Under the pieces are notes generated by a model that was not told the DNA's origin, did not search any database, and was given only the letters and a program-made list of their open reading frames with translations. From positions 1 to 64,000 of the forward strand of contig BROE01000020.1 in the NCBI GenBank assembly GCA_036571765.1: 64,000 nucleotides of DNA, given 5' to 3'. The position numbers and the translations under genes are program-made. This document shows, one piece after another, positions 11,201 to 27,220 of the stretch; position 1 is the stretch's first letter, and each line of letters opens with the position of its first letter. This stretch comes from Plecoglossus altivelis (taxonomy: Eukaryota; Chordata; Actinopteri; Osmeriformes; Plecoglossidae).

Positions 11201-14200
11201 ATAATTGTTATACCTCAGGGTTCCTGGATATAATTATTTGGACTGATTGGTATTTTAGTAAAAATGACGGTGGTACTTTTTATTATGATTATTATGACCA
11301 TGATTATTATGACCAATAGAAGGTAGTAGTGATTGTAATCTTGTATGTTAACCTTCCTCCAGGATGGTAGATTGCCACATCACAGAAGGTGCTTGTGCTT
11401 CTCTGGGCTCAGTGCTAAAGTCAACCTCCTTCCTGAGACAACTGGATCTAACTAATAATGATCTGAAGAATGCTGGTATGAATCTGCTCTCTGTTGGACT
11501 GGGGAATCCACTCTGCAAACTGGAGAGACTGAGGTCTGTATTCCTGTTCAACATGCCACAACTATAGCTATAATCTCAGAACACGCACTGAATCACACAC
11601 CACACACTGTTTGTAAACTTGTCCCTACAAGGGACTGTAATGGTTATAATCACACACTCATTTTCATTGTTAAATTGGAAAGATGTGATTATAATGTTAA
11701 ATTATAAACCTCATGGGAAGAATGAGAAATGGCCTTAATGGCCACAAAAAGGCAGCTCTTTTATGTCTGAACCAGTCTAAAACACACAAAGGTCTGTATA
11801 TGATGATCAACTTTTGCATTTGGCAAGGCCCCACTCTCCTTTACTATATAGTATATTTTGATATATTATATTCTATAATTATTATTAATTATATTCTAAG
11901 TTGGCTTGCTATGTGATGTATCCGCACGATCGGTTTATGGATAACTTACATTTTTGTGGACAAAAGTGAAGCTAATGGTGACTTACTTGCAAGTTAGTCA
12001 CATTGTCACAAACCAAAGCATGATAACCAATAGCCAAACATGATTAGCTTGTCAACTTTTGGAAGATAGCTAGCTTCCTAAAACTGCAAGACAGAGGCAG
12101 AAACACACTAACAAAGGGAAGGGTGATAAGGTAGTTAGCCATTTTTCCAGGCTGTGATATCAACATCTTGTATTTATGCCCTTTGATTGGTTAGCCCAGT
12201 AGTCTAGTTGTTAGCTTAGCTGTTCAACTTGCTTACCAGTCCAGGAGTCAGGCCTGAATTTATGACTAGAATGGAGTACTGACAGCTTTTCCAGATGAGG
12301 AAAATGGTACATTGTGTCTTCTAGGATGTGCTATTCTCTAGCAGATAATACAGTTTGCCAGAGTACAGAACGAATTAGCTGTGTTAGCCAGCTACAGTAC
12401 TGGCAACCAACCAATTAGCTAATATGGCATCAGCTTAGTTTTTCCTCAATTTGAACTGTTGAGCTAGTGTAGTTGTGGGACCGATAGATTATTAAAGCAA
12501 TTAACCATGGTAGGGGTACGAAGTCATGTAGAGAAATCAATGTCAAATTCAAATAGTTGGAGTGGATAAGCATAAGGAGGTTTTCCCTACTTGAAGAGAA
12601 AGATATCCAGTCACATGACCCCTAAGTCTTAGACAGGGATCCTGTTACTGACACATAATGATCACTTTTAGAAGACTTGCTGTATTGCAAGTTGCAACTG
12701 CACTGCAAACTGCAAACTAACCTCTGCTGTGCTGGCTCACAGTGGAAGCCCACATGGATTCTGTCACAATACTGATCCTCTTTCTCCAGGCTGTCGGGCT
12801 GTCAGGTCACAGAGGAAGGCTGTGCTTCTCTGGCCTCAGCTCTGAAGTCCAACTCCTTCCACCTGAGGGAACTGGACCTGAGCTACAATCATCCAGGAGA
12901 AAAAGGATTGAAGATGCTCTCTCCACACTGCAGACTGGAGAAACTCAAGTTAGGAAACGCTTGTGTTTTACTTTGTTAACGCATTACTACTTCAGTGTAT
13001 CAACACTAACCCTTGGGTGGAAGTACAGAAAAATAACAATTAGATGTGGTCCAGTTTCTTTTGAAAATGTATGTAACCCTCACATAACATAAACTAAACT
13101 AAATGTCGGATTTAAGATATCCTAGACCGTTTTCTGGCTAAATTAATTTGTCAATTTTGAGCATGATGTTGATACTGTTTCTCATGCTAAACTGCTGAAA
13201 GGTACTAGAACCAATGGCACCTTTTATCAGAATCAGAATCGGTTTTATTCGTCATGCAAGATATACAAGTACATAATTTACCATTCTGTGCTAAGGCCAC
13301 TGCATCATAAATATTTACTTTGTTTTACTTCTGATTTATAACTATCAAGACTGAATGCCAGTTTGGTATAAATCAGTGGCAGTTGCTGGTCTTTCAAAGA
13401 GGGGAAGCTCATTTTTGGCCTGGATCATAATATTTGCTATGCAAGCACCAGTTTACAGTTTGCAACAATTTGTCTTTCAACTACACTTCCAAAATCTGCG
13501 ATAGGACTGAGCTCGAACAATTTTGGTGACTTCTTACCGTAAAAAAATTGATGTAAATTAATAGGAGATGTAGCCTTTCGACAGCCCCTCCAATCATCAC
13601 GCAGAAGTCTGGAGTCCAGGCCAGTCCACTCCTCCTTTCACCCCCAGATACGCCGAGGATCTGTGGGTGGGACGTAATCCCACTATTTATCAAATTACCG
13701 TATAGTTTCAAAGTACTGAACCCCCCATTCAAAGCAGCCTTTTTGAGTGCCTATGAAATCCATGGATTAAATGGGTTTAAACGGGGAATTGATGAGAAAG
13801 AAATCGAGTCATTCAACCGGCTCTATGTAGCTGAAACTGAACTCGTTTTCGAGATGAACGTGTCTAATCGCATTTAAAAGGTTAACACAATATCAAATAT
13901 TTGCCCATCTTTTTTTCTTTCTTTTTTTAGGGCAAGCCGAGCTTCCCTTGCAGTTTTAAAGACATCGCCTCCGATAGATACTACTTTAGCAGCTTTGATA
14001 GCAATGTTGGCTAAATAGATACCCAGTCACCCAGTCCGGTACAGCTAGTTACGGTCATCTAGCGCAGGCCAACTGAAACAGTCTGTTGAGCAGGTTGTGT
14101 GTTGGCGCTATATAGGAAAGAGCGTCGAACTACTGGATTTGTGTGGTATTGATGTACATAAGTCCTTAACTTTAGAAAAGACTATCTATGGGTCTATAAA

Positions 14201-16613
14201 AAGCAAGCAGTTAGTTCAGTAAGATGTTTATGATAAATAATATGATTCCTTTATTCGTTTTTTTTTCTTCTTCTCTTCTTCCGCTTTATCGCGGGGTAAT
14301 AACTGCTCACTTTTAAATGACATGCAACTGTTATTATACTCTTACTAACACACCAACAGGCAGTTTACCTCAAAGATATATAGTTTACCATTAACGGTAT
14401 AGAATAGTCTTGTGGAGAGCTGAGCTCAATTCACATATGACAGGGATTTCACATATTAGGTAAATGAATTAATCCTTTACTAAATCTATGCATGTCACGT
14501 GAAAAATGATCTGATGGCTCGTACCTGAAGACACGGGTGGGTGGTGATTCTTTTTTGTTTAAGTTTGTCATGTGACCTGCATAGGCTCTCTACTGGTAGA
14601 GGTAACCGAAACCAAGAGAATCCAAGACCTGCTACAGCTGCTTATCATTGTGCCACTATGTATCACAATGTTTTAGTGTTAATAGTTTCCCAAATAACAC
14701 ACTTCTCCAACACAAGTCTCTGGTCAGGGCCTTGGCCTATCCTCAACAGCAGGTTACATTTGACCACTTTTAAAATAGAGTGTTGTTAAAGTTTAAAATA
14801 TTCTGTGAGAAGTTTCAAACTAGATGTGCACATTGTACAGTAGTACACAAGTATGTGGAGGATTGTAGAAGTATTATGAATGTGCTGTATTTTAATATTC
14901 AAACTGACTACTATTTTATTATTGACACCATGCATTCTCTTACCCGTTCTTGGAGTTGACTGAACTAAGATCAGCTGTTCTGGAACCGATAACCCATCTC
15001 AGGGTTCATCAAGTCAGAGTTCAGGTTTAGTTTGTAAAACTTACTTTCCGGGATACACCTCCGTCCGATGATGAAGATTAGAAACAACATGTTGATGTAA
15101 AAAGTCAGTTGCTCAGTCACTTAACAACAGGTAATGTCTGATTTCCTAATCCTTATCGTCTGCTTATCCCTACAGTGTGGATCATGGTGGTGAGTGCAGG
15201 ATCAAAACTGGCCTTAGGAAATGTGAGTACTGACTGCTACTTGGTTCTAGTACACAATGTCATACAAGGACCAATATCATCAGTTAACTCTGAACAGTTT
15301 TCACGGTTAACATTTAACTGGAGTTTTGAGCAGGAGGGCGGGACAGTCACAAAGTAGAGAAGAACCAAACCTACCAGCTCCTCTGTTGTGGAAAAATACA
15401 GAATTCCTCATTCAAATATAAGATGTCTTTATTTCATATTATTGCAATAATCATGACACAGTCAAGTGAAAAGCGGTCTCTTCTCAGCATTCTGTATTGT
15501 CTGCAAGAAGCATGATAGGATCACTAAATACTAAATAATTTGTTCTCGTTTAGCCAAGTTTCCAGTTGTGTTGTGGATGCATCATGCATGACATGATGTG
15601 AACTTCAGAAATAGTTACACACATGGCCATAAACTCACATCTATTTTACATCCTGCAAGCAGCACAGTTGATACAGGATTTTCTTAGCAATGAACACAGA
15701 AGCCTTACACATCAAATTATACGTAAACACATATATTTCACAGCATTTAACGTAATTTAACGTATTTAACGTAACATTACATACTCTCTGTCCTTCCATC
15801 TCCTCTGTTCCTCCCCTCTCCCCCCCTCACCTCTCCCCCTCACCTCTCCTCTGCTCTCTCCCCCACACCTCTCTCTCCCCCTCACCTCAAGAGGGCAGTT
15901 AGAGAGAGAAAGGGAAAGGAGAAAAGAGTGAGAGTGAAAGAGAAGGATGGGAGGTAGAGCACATAGATTGGAATGATGGAGAGAGAGAGTGGTACTCACA
16001 TGCCATCAGCGAGAATGAAAGGGGGAGCACAGGAGGAAGGAGACATTAATATATTGTGTCTTGGTCTTCCCCATCAGATGCCTGTGAGCTCACGTTGGAC
16101 CCAAACACAGCACACAGAAACCTCACTCTGTCTGAGGGGAACAGAAAGGTGACATGGATGAGAGACCAGCAGCTGTATCCTGATCACCCAGAGAGATTTG
16201 ACTACCATCCACAGGTGTTGTGTAGAGAGGGTCTGTCTGGACGCTGTTACTGGGAGACAGATTGGAGTGGAGGAGGAGTTTCTATTGCAGTGACATATAA
16301 AGGAATCAGCCGGAGAGGACAGGGTGATAACTGTCTGCTTGGAAACAAGAACAAGTCCTGGAGTCTGGTCTCTAATGAAAACAGTTACACTGCCAGGCAC
16401 AATAAGAACAGCACTGTCATACCTGTCCCCCCCTCCAGCTCCCACAGAGTAGGAGTGTATCTGGACTGGCCGGCCGGCACGCTGTCCTTCTACATAGTCT
16501 CCTCTGACCCACTGACCCATCTGCACACATTCCACAGCACATTCACTGAGCCCCTCTATCCTGGGTTCTGGGTTTATTATGACTCCTCAGTGTCCCTGTG
16601 TCAGGTAGAATAA
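2256..16613 (+). CDS. NLRC3-like NLR: FISNA-NACHT-LRR-B30.2 gene, 5' start not found
   Basis: Exons: 2256-2372, 3817-3880, 3988-4204, 4333-6109, 6268-6435, 6818-6985, 9819-9986, 11363-11533, 12790-12948, 15176-15222, 16078-16613. All junction phases fit and give at least 1,196 codons ending in TAA. The protein should be a cytosolic nucleotide-binding sensor of the expanded fish NLR-C group. The order is N-terminal repeat exon, a short acidic exon, a helical exon (residues VLEETVIRFVKKELERMKRI at its start), FISNA plus NACHT, five LRR exons and a PRY-SPRY domain. No initiator ATG exon is recognised; it may lie between 535 and 2256 or be non-obvious. Every coding exon listed is open, so this copy looks functional apart from the broken duplicate exon upstream. 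The fish-specific family is certain; the individual gene name is not. Confidence 0.85.
3411..3480. repeat. (CA)n microsatellite in NLR intron
   Basis: About 70 bases of almost pure CA with TACA interruptions, in the intron before 3817. Confidence 0.95.
4333..6109 (+). CDS. FISNA + NACHT exon of the NLR gene
   Basis: This single 1,777-nt exon is open throughout. It begins with the fish-specific FISNA segment (ERPHHAASHNLKSKLRKKFE, then YITEGESGEVNQEHEVRQIE). Next is the Walker A loop GVAGIGKT followed by VSVQKFITDWAEG, and Walker B LFVFDGLDECR. A WITTRPAAAH sensor-type segment comes later, then the winged-helix and helical parts (FVHLSFQEFLAAVFV). The ATP-binding Lys and Thr and the acidic Walker B residues are all intact, so nucleotide binding is expected. 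The exon ends at a GTATGT donor in SKTA, the same junction as in the truncated upstream copy. Confidence 0.9.
6268..12948 (+). CDS. LRR exon array of the NLR gene (five exons)
   Basis: Exons 6268-6435, 6818-6985, 9819-9986 (each 168 nt), 11363-11533 (171 nt) and 12790-12948 (159 nt) all start with one base of a split codon and end with two. They can therefore be gained or lost in frame. The first three are near copies (LNDCNLS, then ELDLSNNNL or a close variant). The fourth (VDCHITEGACASLGSVLKST) and fifth (CQVTEEGCASLASALKSN, then RELDLSYNHPG) are older, distinct units. The fifth uses a GTTAGG donor so that it joins the next exon as LEKLNVDHGGE. These repeats would form the ligand-sensing curved sheet. 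Confidence 0.85.
7222..9034 (-). mobile_element. L2-like LINE, 5'-truncated, in an NLR intron
   Basis: Read on the minus strand, reverse transcriptase coding runs from about 9015 down to 7793 across three frames. Seen are LLDLSAAFDTIDHTILL, GVPQGSVLGPILF and the catalytic CYADDTQLYLS, then a C-terminal part containing FRIIFKVLLLT. The 3' end near 7222 carries a short TTGAA-type repeat, as in L2-clade elements. Frameshifts lie near 8462-8488 and 8048-8062, and the endonuclease half is absent, so it cannot move itself. It lies between the second and third LRR exons, antisense to the host gene. Confidence 0.85.
8991..9034. repeat. Hairpin at the 5' junction of the L2-like LINE
   Basis: Arms 8991-9009 and 9017-9034 are reverse complements with one missing base; the loop is 7 nt (CTCTAAA). 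The left arm is genuine LINE coding sequence (the AHHSTETAL region). The right arm is an inverted copy of it exactly where the element is truncated. Confidence 0.8.
9581..9670. repeat. Two-copy tandem repeat, about 44 bp
   Basis: The unit beginning TCTTCCATCACACA and ending TCATGTATTTTGTG occurs at 9581-9624 and 9625-9670 with a few differences. The rest of 9035-9580 holds nothing recognisable. Confidence 0.75.
10275..10959 (-). other. Unrecognised open frames in an NLR intron
   Basis: Minus-strand frames of 109 codons (10959-10630) and 67 codons (10478-10275) lie close together, in an intron where no host exon is expected. The first starts MESAEECLKMLNLRIKGT and the second ends with STTEAKSSYDDAENN. 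I recognise neither. The flanking 10985-11085 block resembles one near 21110-21195 (both include a GGCAGAYCCAGA-type motif), which suggests a dispersed repeat carrying the frames. They could equally be chance frames. Confidence 0.25.
13216..13280 (-). mobile_element. Solo 3' tail of a Rex1-like LINE
   Basis: The sequence ATCAGAATCAGAATCGGTTT followed by TATTCGTCATGCAAGATATA matches the 3' end of the long Rex1-like element at 31368 and another scrap at 19894. Only about 60 bases remain. The rest of the intron, 12949-15175, shows no exon or clear repeat. Confidence 0.6.
15176..16613 (+). CDS. Linker exon and B30.2 (PRY-SPRY) exon of the NLR gene
   Basis: A 47-nt exon (15176-15222) gives VDHGGECRIKTGLRK and joins 16078-16613 through a split codon to read KYACELTLDPNTAHRNL. 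The PRY part is followed by YWETDWSGGGVSIAVTYKGI and LDWPAGTLSFYIVSS, then a TAA stop after SVSLCQVE. The domain is full length, about 178 residues. B30.2 domains bind protein ligands and are a usual C-terminal addition in fish NLR-C receptors. Confidence 0.9.
15784..15900. repeat. Polypyrimidine (CT-rich) tract
   Basis: The stretch is almost entirely C and T with CTCACCTCTCC-type repeats, then a purine-rich GAGA run to about 15960. It lies about 180 bases before the B30.2 exon acceptor. Confidence 0.85.
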
Positions 16614-16654
16614 CCTCCTGTGTTTTGGAGGAACACCTAAGTCTTCAGGGACGT

Positions 16655-16685
16655 CACACACACACACACACACGCTCACACACCG
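16655..16685. repeat. (CA)n microsatellite
   Basis: Short CA run just after the NLR stop codon, within its presumed 3' untranslated region. Confidence 0.85.
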
Positions 16686-17195
16686 TCATCCCGTAAATGT
16701 TTGACTGTATAAAAACAATCCCATTGTGCTGAATATTGGTGCATGTTTAATTGCATCATGTGAACACCGGCGTTTTGGCTATCCAATTGTGGTCAGAGCA
16801 CCGAATCACATTTAAAAACCGAGTATACATTTTTGTCCACATGGAACACTCCTTTCTGCACTGCATGGTTCTGTAATCTCATGTGGTTTGTATTATTAAC
16901 AGCGCAAACAAAACCTTTTCAATTATTTTCATTAAAACAATGTTGTTATAAAAAAATTTTTTATTATATTATGTAACAATTTCAAATAGTTTTTTGTGAT
17001 TTAAGTGTATTGTTTAGCTTTCAACCATATGTTTGGTGTAACATGCATATATTCTCACCTGAAGAAAGGTCTGCCTGCATAAAATTATTAATAACATATG
17101 AATACAAATAACAATGTGTGGTGACTCCTTATTTAATTACACAGCACAAATGTATTGTGTTTTTATAATACATAACCTGCACACATATATACACT

Positions 17196-17490
17196 GGTTA
17201 ATACTGTACACTACTGTACCTGCACACACACACACACACACTGGTTAATAATGTACACTACTGTACCTGCACACACACACTCACACTGGTTAATACTGTA
17301 CACTACTGTACCTGCAAACACATACACTGGTTAATACTGTACACTACTGTACCTGCACACACATACACTGGTTAATACTGTACACTACTGTACCTGCACA
17401 CACACACAGGTTAATACTGTACACTACTGTACCTGCACACATATACACTGGTTAATACAGTACCTGCACAAATATACACTATTAATACTG
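17196..17490. repeat. Minisatellite, about 50-60 bp unit
   Basis: The core CTGGTTAATACTGTACACTA followed by CTGTACCTGCACACA is repeated about six times, with the CA portion varying in length between copies. Confidence 0.9.
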
Positions 17491-17499
17491 TATAGTTTA

Positions 17500-19700
17500 C
17501 TGGAATTTTGTTGTTTGCATGTTTATTTATATTTTTTTGAAACTATAACATAAATGTATAGTGCCCACAGCTATAATCTAAGCTAAAGTCATTACCGTGT
17601 GTCTTCTCCAGTCTCTTCAGCTGGTGTGGTGAAGCGGGGAACTGGATAAACCGGCACAGAGCTCCAGCCAGGGGCTTGCCAGTAGGCGGCGTACCATTCT
17701 AAAAACCGACCTCCAGACAGACCGTCAGACAACCGCCAGACTGAAATTCTTGGAACTGTAAGAAAGATCAAGCGGTAGGCTGTGGTCGAGGAGAGTAGGA
17801 GGGAAAGGTTTGGTGACCTGCTCGTCGGGACCCTGACTCTAGTCAGTAGGCTACGCCACCTATTAAAAATATAAATTTCCTTTGATCGTGTCTGTCTATG
17901 ATTATTAAACGGTGGACCAAAGTATTAACTTAAGACCAATAGTTTTAAGTGCCAAAGATGGTAATCCATCCTCATGACAGCGTTTTACAATACAGCTGAT
18001 CTTTGCGGTGGATGAATGACGGCGTTCTTCATAATGTTGCTATGTTGCGAATACTAGCCTACTGCGTAATGGCAAAAAAGTGTTTTAATGTTCCCATCAT
18101 CATCACCATTGTTTCAAGCTTTAAACAGATCCCTATCCAGCCTAGGAGAACTTGAAATTTCTGCGGGGAGGGGCACTTCACTTCCCGTACTTTTCGAATG
18201 GATACCAGACCTGACCAGACCGGAGGGAGAAATGACACAGGGCAGTTATTGCCTTAACTGAAGAGAGGGAATTGTGATTAAAATTGCCATCTGGTAAGGA
18301 ACGAAACTTGTTGGAGAAGATAATAAGGATACATTTATCCTCCATAAGAATGATAGATTAATCGGGATTGTGGAGTAGGATACGACGTTGACGCCAGGCA
18401 GATGTGTTCTAAACAAAGTAAACTATTTACTCACTCGTCGTAAACTCTTTTCGTCGAGCCATATCGATATCTTAGGTTCAGTTTCATATATATCTTTCCC
18501 TCGTCTCTATATGTGTTTTTTAAGAGAGATTTCGAGTCATCCTTACTCTTAAAAGTGCGAATACCTCCGTGAGAGTAACAAAGACTATTTTAGGCAATTT
18601 TATAGTGGTCCCTGGAATTGTCGGACGACGTATCCCTTCAATAGCATACTCTCTTTGAACAAAAGTCGGACGTAATCCCATAAGTAAACATTTAAAACAC
18701 AACACGTGTATTAAACGAATGGTTATCTATAAGGTATATGTACTTCCTGTTCTGCATATTTTATGGATTGGTAATAACACTCAACTACTCCACTGGTCGA
18801 CTGCTACCTGTGTATGATCGATGATTCGCCGGTGTTTTTGTTTCCTCACATAACCGGAATTGTAAAGAAGTTTTGTTTTCGAAAACACTTCTCTCTTTTT
18901 TTTTTAAGAAGGAGAGGGTTAACTTTGGGGTAGACAGTCAGTCAGAGTGTAAGGTCCGTTAAACAACTGTTTCTTTTACATGTCTTTGCCTTCATCACAC
19001 ACTACAGATACACTTTGAATCATTCTACTGTGGCGCTGGTTCTCTTCATTTCACAGACTTCAGCTCATTCCCTCCAGCCTCTGATGTGCTCTAAACTTAG
19101 GCATAATTGAAGGGACACGAGCTAACATTACTCACCACAAATCATGAGTTCAGTTCTCTGGGAGAAAGTCCCAGAAAGTGTGGGTGCAATTTTTCTACGT
19201 GTTACCACTAAAGAATGGTGGGAAATAGTGAGACGTTTTATGCTGCGATCTTTTCTCTGCTTTGTAGCGAAAAGCGTCAACATTCTTCACTGTCAGCTAC
19301 CGTTTGCATGTATCACACACTCTGATGCATGGCCTCTTTCGCCAAGGTAATTCATTTGAAGAATTTTATACACACATTTGCAAAGTTGTTTTCCAATAGT
19401 TTCATTAAGTATTCACAAATAACAGACAGATTGGGCTAGCAGTTATAGCCAGAAAAAGAGTGACGATTACGTAGCTATTAAGTTTATTCAGGTTATATAC
19501 CATAGGCGTAACCCATGTGTAGTCCACGCAGAGAAAACACTCCCAGACTGTAGACTCAAACACCCACAATTAGGTGTTCCAAGACTCCCTCAAAATGAGA
19601 ATGGTGCGTGTTTGGGTGTGAGGAGAGGGGGGAGGATGGGATACATATGGGAAGGAACCTTTATTGGGTGTGTGTATGTGTGTGTTTAGGTCAGGTAACC
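17500..19700 (+). promoter_or_regulatory. Presumed stk38 upstream region and non-coding 5' exon(s)
   Basis: No protein-coding gene is seen here. stk38 coding starts in an exon whose acceptor lies just before 19701, so an untranslated exon and promoter must lie upstream. A possible exon end is ATTGCCATCTG with a GTAAGG donor near 18293, after a GC-richer stretch from 18150. This is only a guess. Short open frames at 18520-18705 and 19144-19350 have no family features. Confidence 0.25.
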
Positions 19701-25707
<6,007 letters not shown>

Positions 25708-27025
25708 GCTCTGAATTCCCACACCCTGCAGCTCTGCTCTAGGACAAAACCCACACCTTTGCTCTAGTACAGACCCACAGCTTTTCTCTAGGACAGACCC
25801 ACAGTTCTGACCTAGTACACATCCTAGTACAGACACTAAATTCTTCCCTGGTTCAGATCCTAGTACAGATCCTAATACAGACACCAAGTTCTTCCCTTGT
25901 TCAGATCCTAGTACAGACCCTAGTACAGACACACTGTTCTTCCCTAGTTTGGATCCTAGCACAGACCGCTAGAACTCATGGAGATTAAGCTTTCTGAAAA
26001 GCTGGACATGGAGTTCTGGGCTCTTGATTCAATATCGATGAAGCTTCAGAAAAAGGTGTAATAATGTTTTTGAAAGCGCTAAATAGTCAGTTCCAATCCA
26101 TTTTTATTCAAAAACTGCATACCACTGTGTGTTGAAAAACTATATTTATATGTCACCTATATTTCCATATGGAAACACTTCCTGCTTTGGGATATTATCT
26201 GAACTTAAAAAGGGGCCTTACTTCATCATATTCTACTTTTCCACACAGTGTTTGACTGGGCTGTCTTTTTTTCCATTCAATGTTTCGTTGTTTTTAAGCC
26301 TAGATGAGTTATGGGTCGAAGCTACCGTGGCCAAACCTCTGTAATGAACATATAGTTGACTCTACCGTGTTGACAATCAATATGGGGCTTCTTGATTTTA
26401 AAGTGTATTTATTCTTCCGTCTTTGTATTATTATTACACCTGTTGACAAGCTGCAGCAAACAACCCAATAGTTCTGTGTGACAACTGACTGAATGACGTT
26501 GGATTCCTTTGAACTGGAAACATCTGTTGATTTTTTTTCCGTTGGTCTTCACTTTAGTGGTTTCACAGTTCAAGTTGAGAGTGGGGACAAGGGCTCTGTG
26601 TCTTTCCCATCTGTGACCAAACTAAGGCTTCTGTCAGTTTTCTGCCTTAATCTCTTGTTTGTTGAATGTTATAAGAACAGGGAATCAAAACGTTACAGAC
26701 TGTTCCTTAGTGGGCTCCCTGTTGCTGCAGTGCTTCTTCTTCTGTCTGCGACATATTTCATGTTATGCTTCAGTTAGAATAGTGTTCTTCTAAAAGGTAC
26801 AAAGGTCAGAAATAAGAATAGGCGGTACGTATTTTGTTATTATGCTGATATAATATGATGTTCCTTTTATGGAAAATGTTGAATGTTGAACTAGAAATAT
26901 TATAAAATATTTTCAGTGCTGAATACTACTCCCTTGTAAAAAAACAAACAAATCAAAGCACATACATTTACTCAGACATTGTGTATAAAAGCTCAGAGTT
27001 GTAAATGAACAGGAGGTCTAATAAA
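25708..27025 (+). other. Presumed stk38 3' untranslated region
   Basis: After the stop at 25707 comes a degenerate repeat (25735-25970) built on CCTAGTACAGACCC and TTCTTCCCT units, then AT-rich sequence. An AATAAA at 27020-27025 is a reasonable poly(A) signal. The frames at 26129 and 26493 look like chance. Confidence 0.45.
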
Positions 27026-27069
27026 TATCTGGTAACCCATTTTGTAGACCCCTCACCTCGCTATTGTGA

Positions 27070-27083
27070 ACACAAGGGGGCGC
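27070..27083 (+). promoter_or_regulatory. CTCF-like motif between stk38 and kctd20
   Basis: ACACAAGGGGGCGC matches the CTCF core CCASYAGRKGGCRS at 12 of 14 positions by eye. It lies between the convergent 3' ends of the two genes. No binding can be inferred from sequence alone. Confidence 0.35.
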
Positions 27084-27220
27084 TGGTGAGTGGATCCAGC
27101 GCTCAGTGGATTGTCGTCTGATTTACTGAGTCAAATCCTATGCATGTCTTTAGTTCCTTCTAAAGGCTTTATGTAACGTCAGAGTACAAATAATAATAAT
27201 AATTTTAAAAGTCCTTCCCC

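Noticed and set aside
16074..16535. 153-codon minus-strand frame over the B30.2 exon
   Set aside because: Shadow of the plus-strand PRY-SPRY coding sequence.
19144..19350. 68-codon frame upstream of stk38
   Set aside because: No recognisable family, no splice support; typical chance frame.
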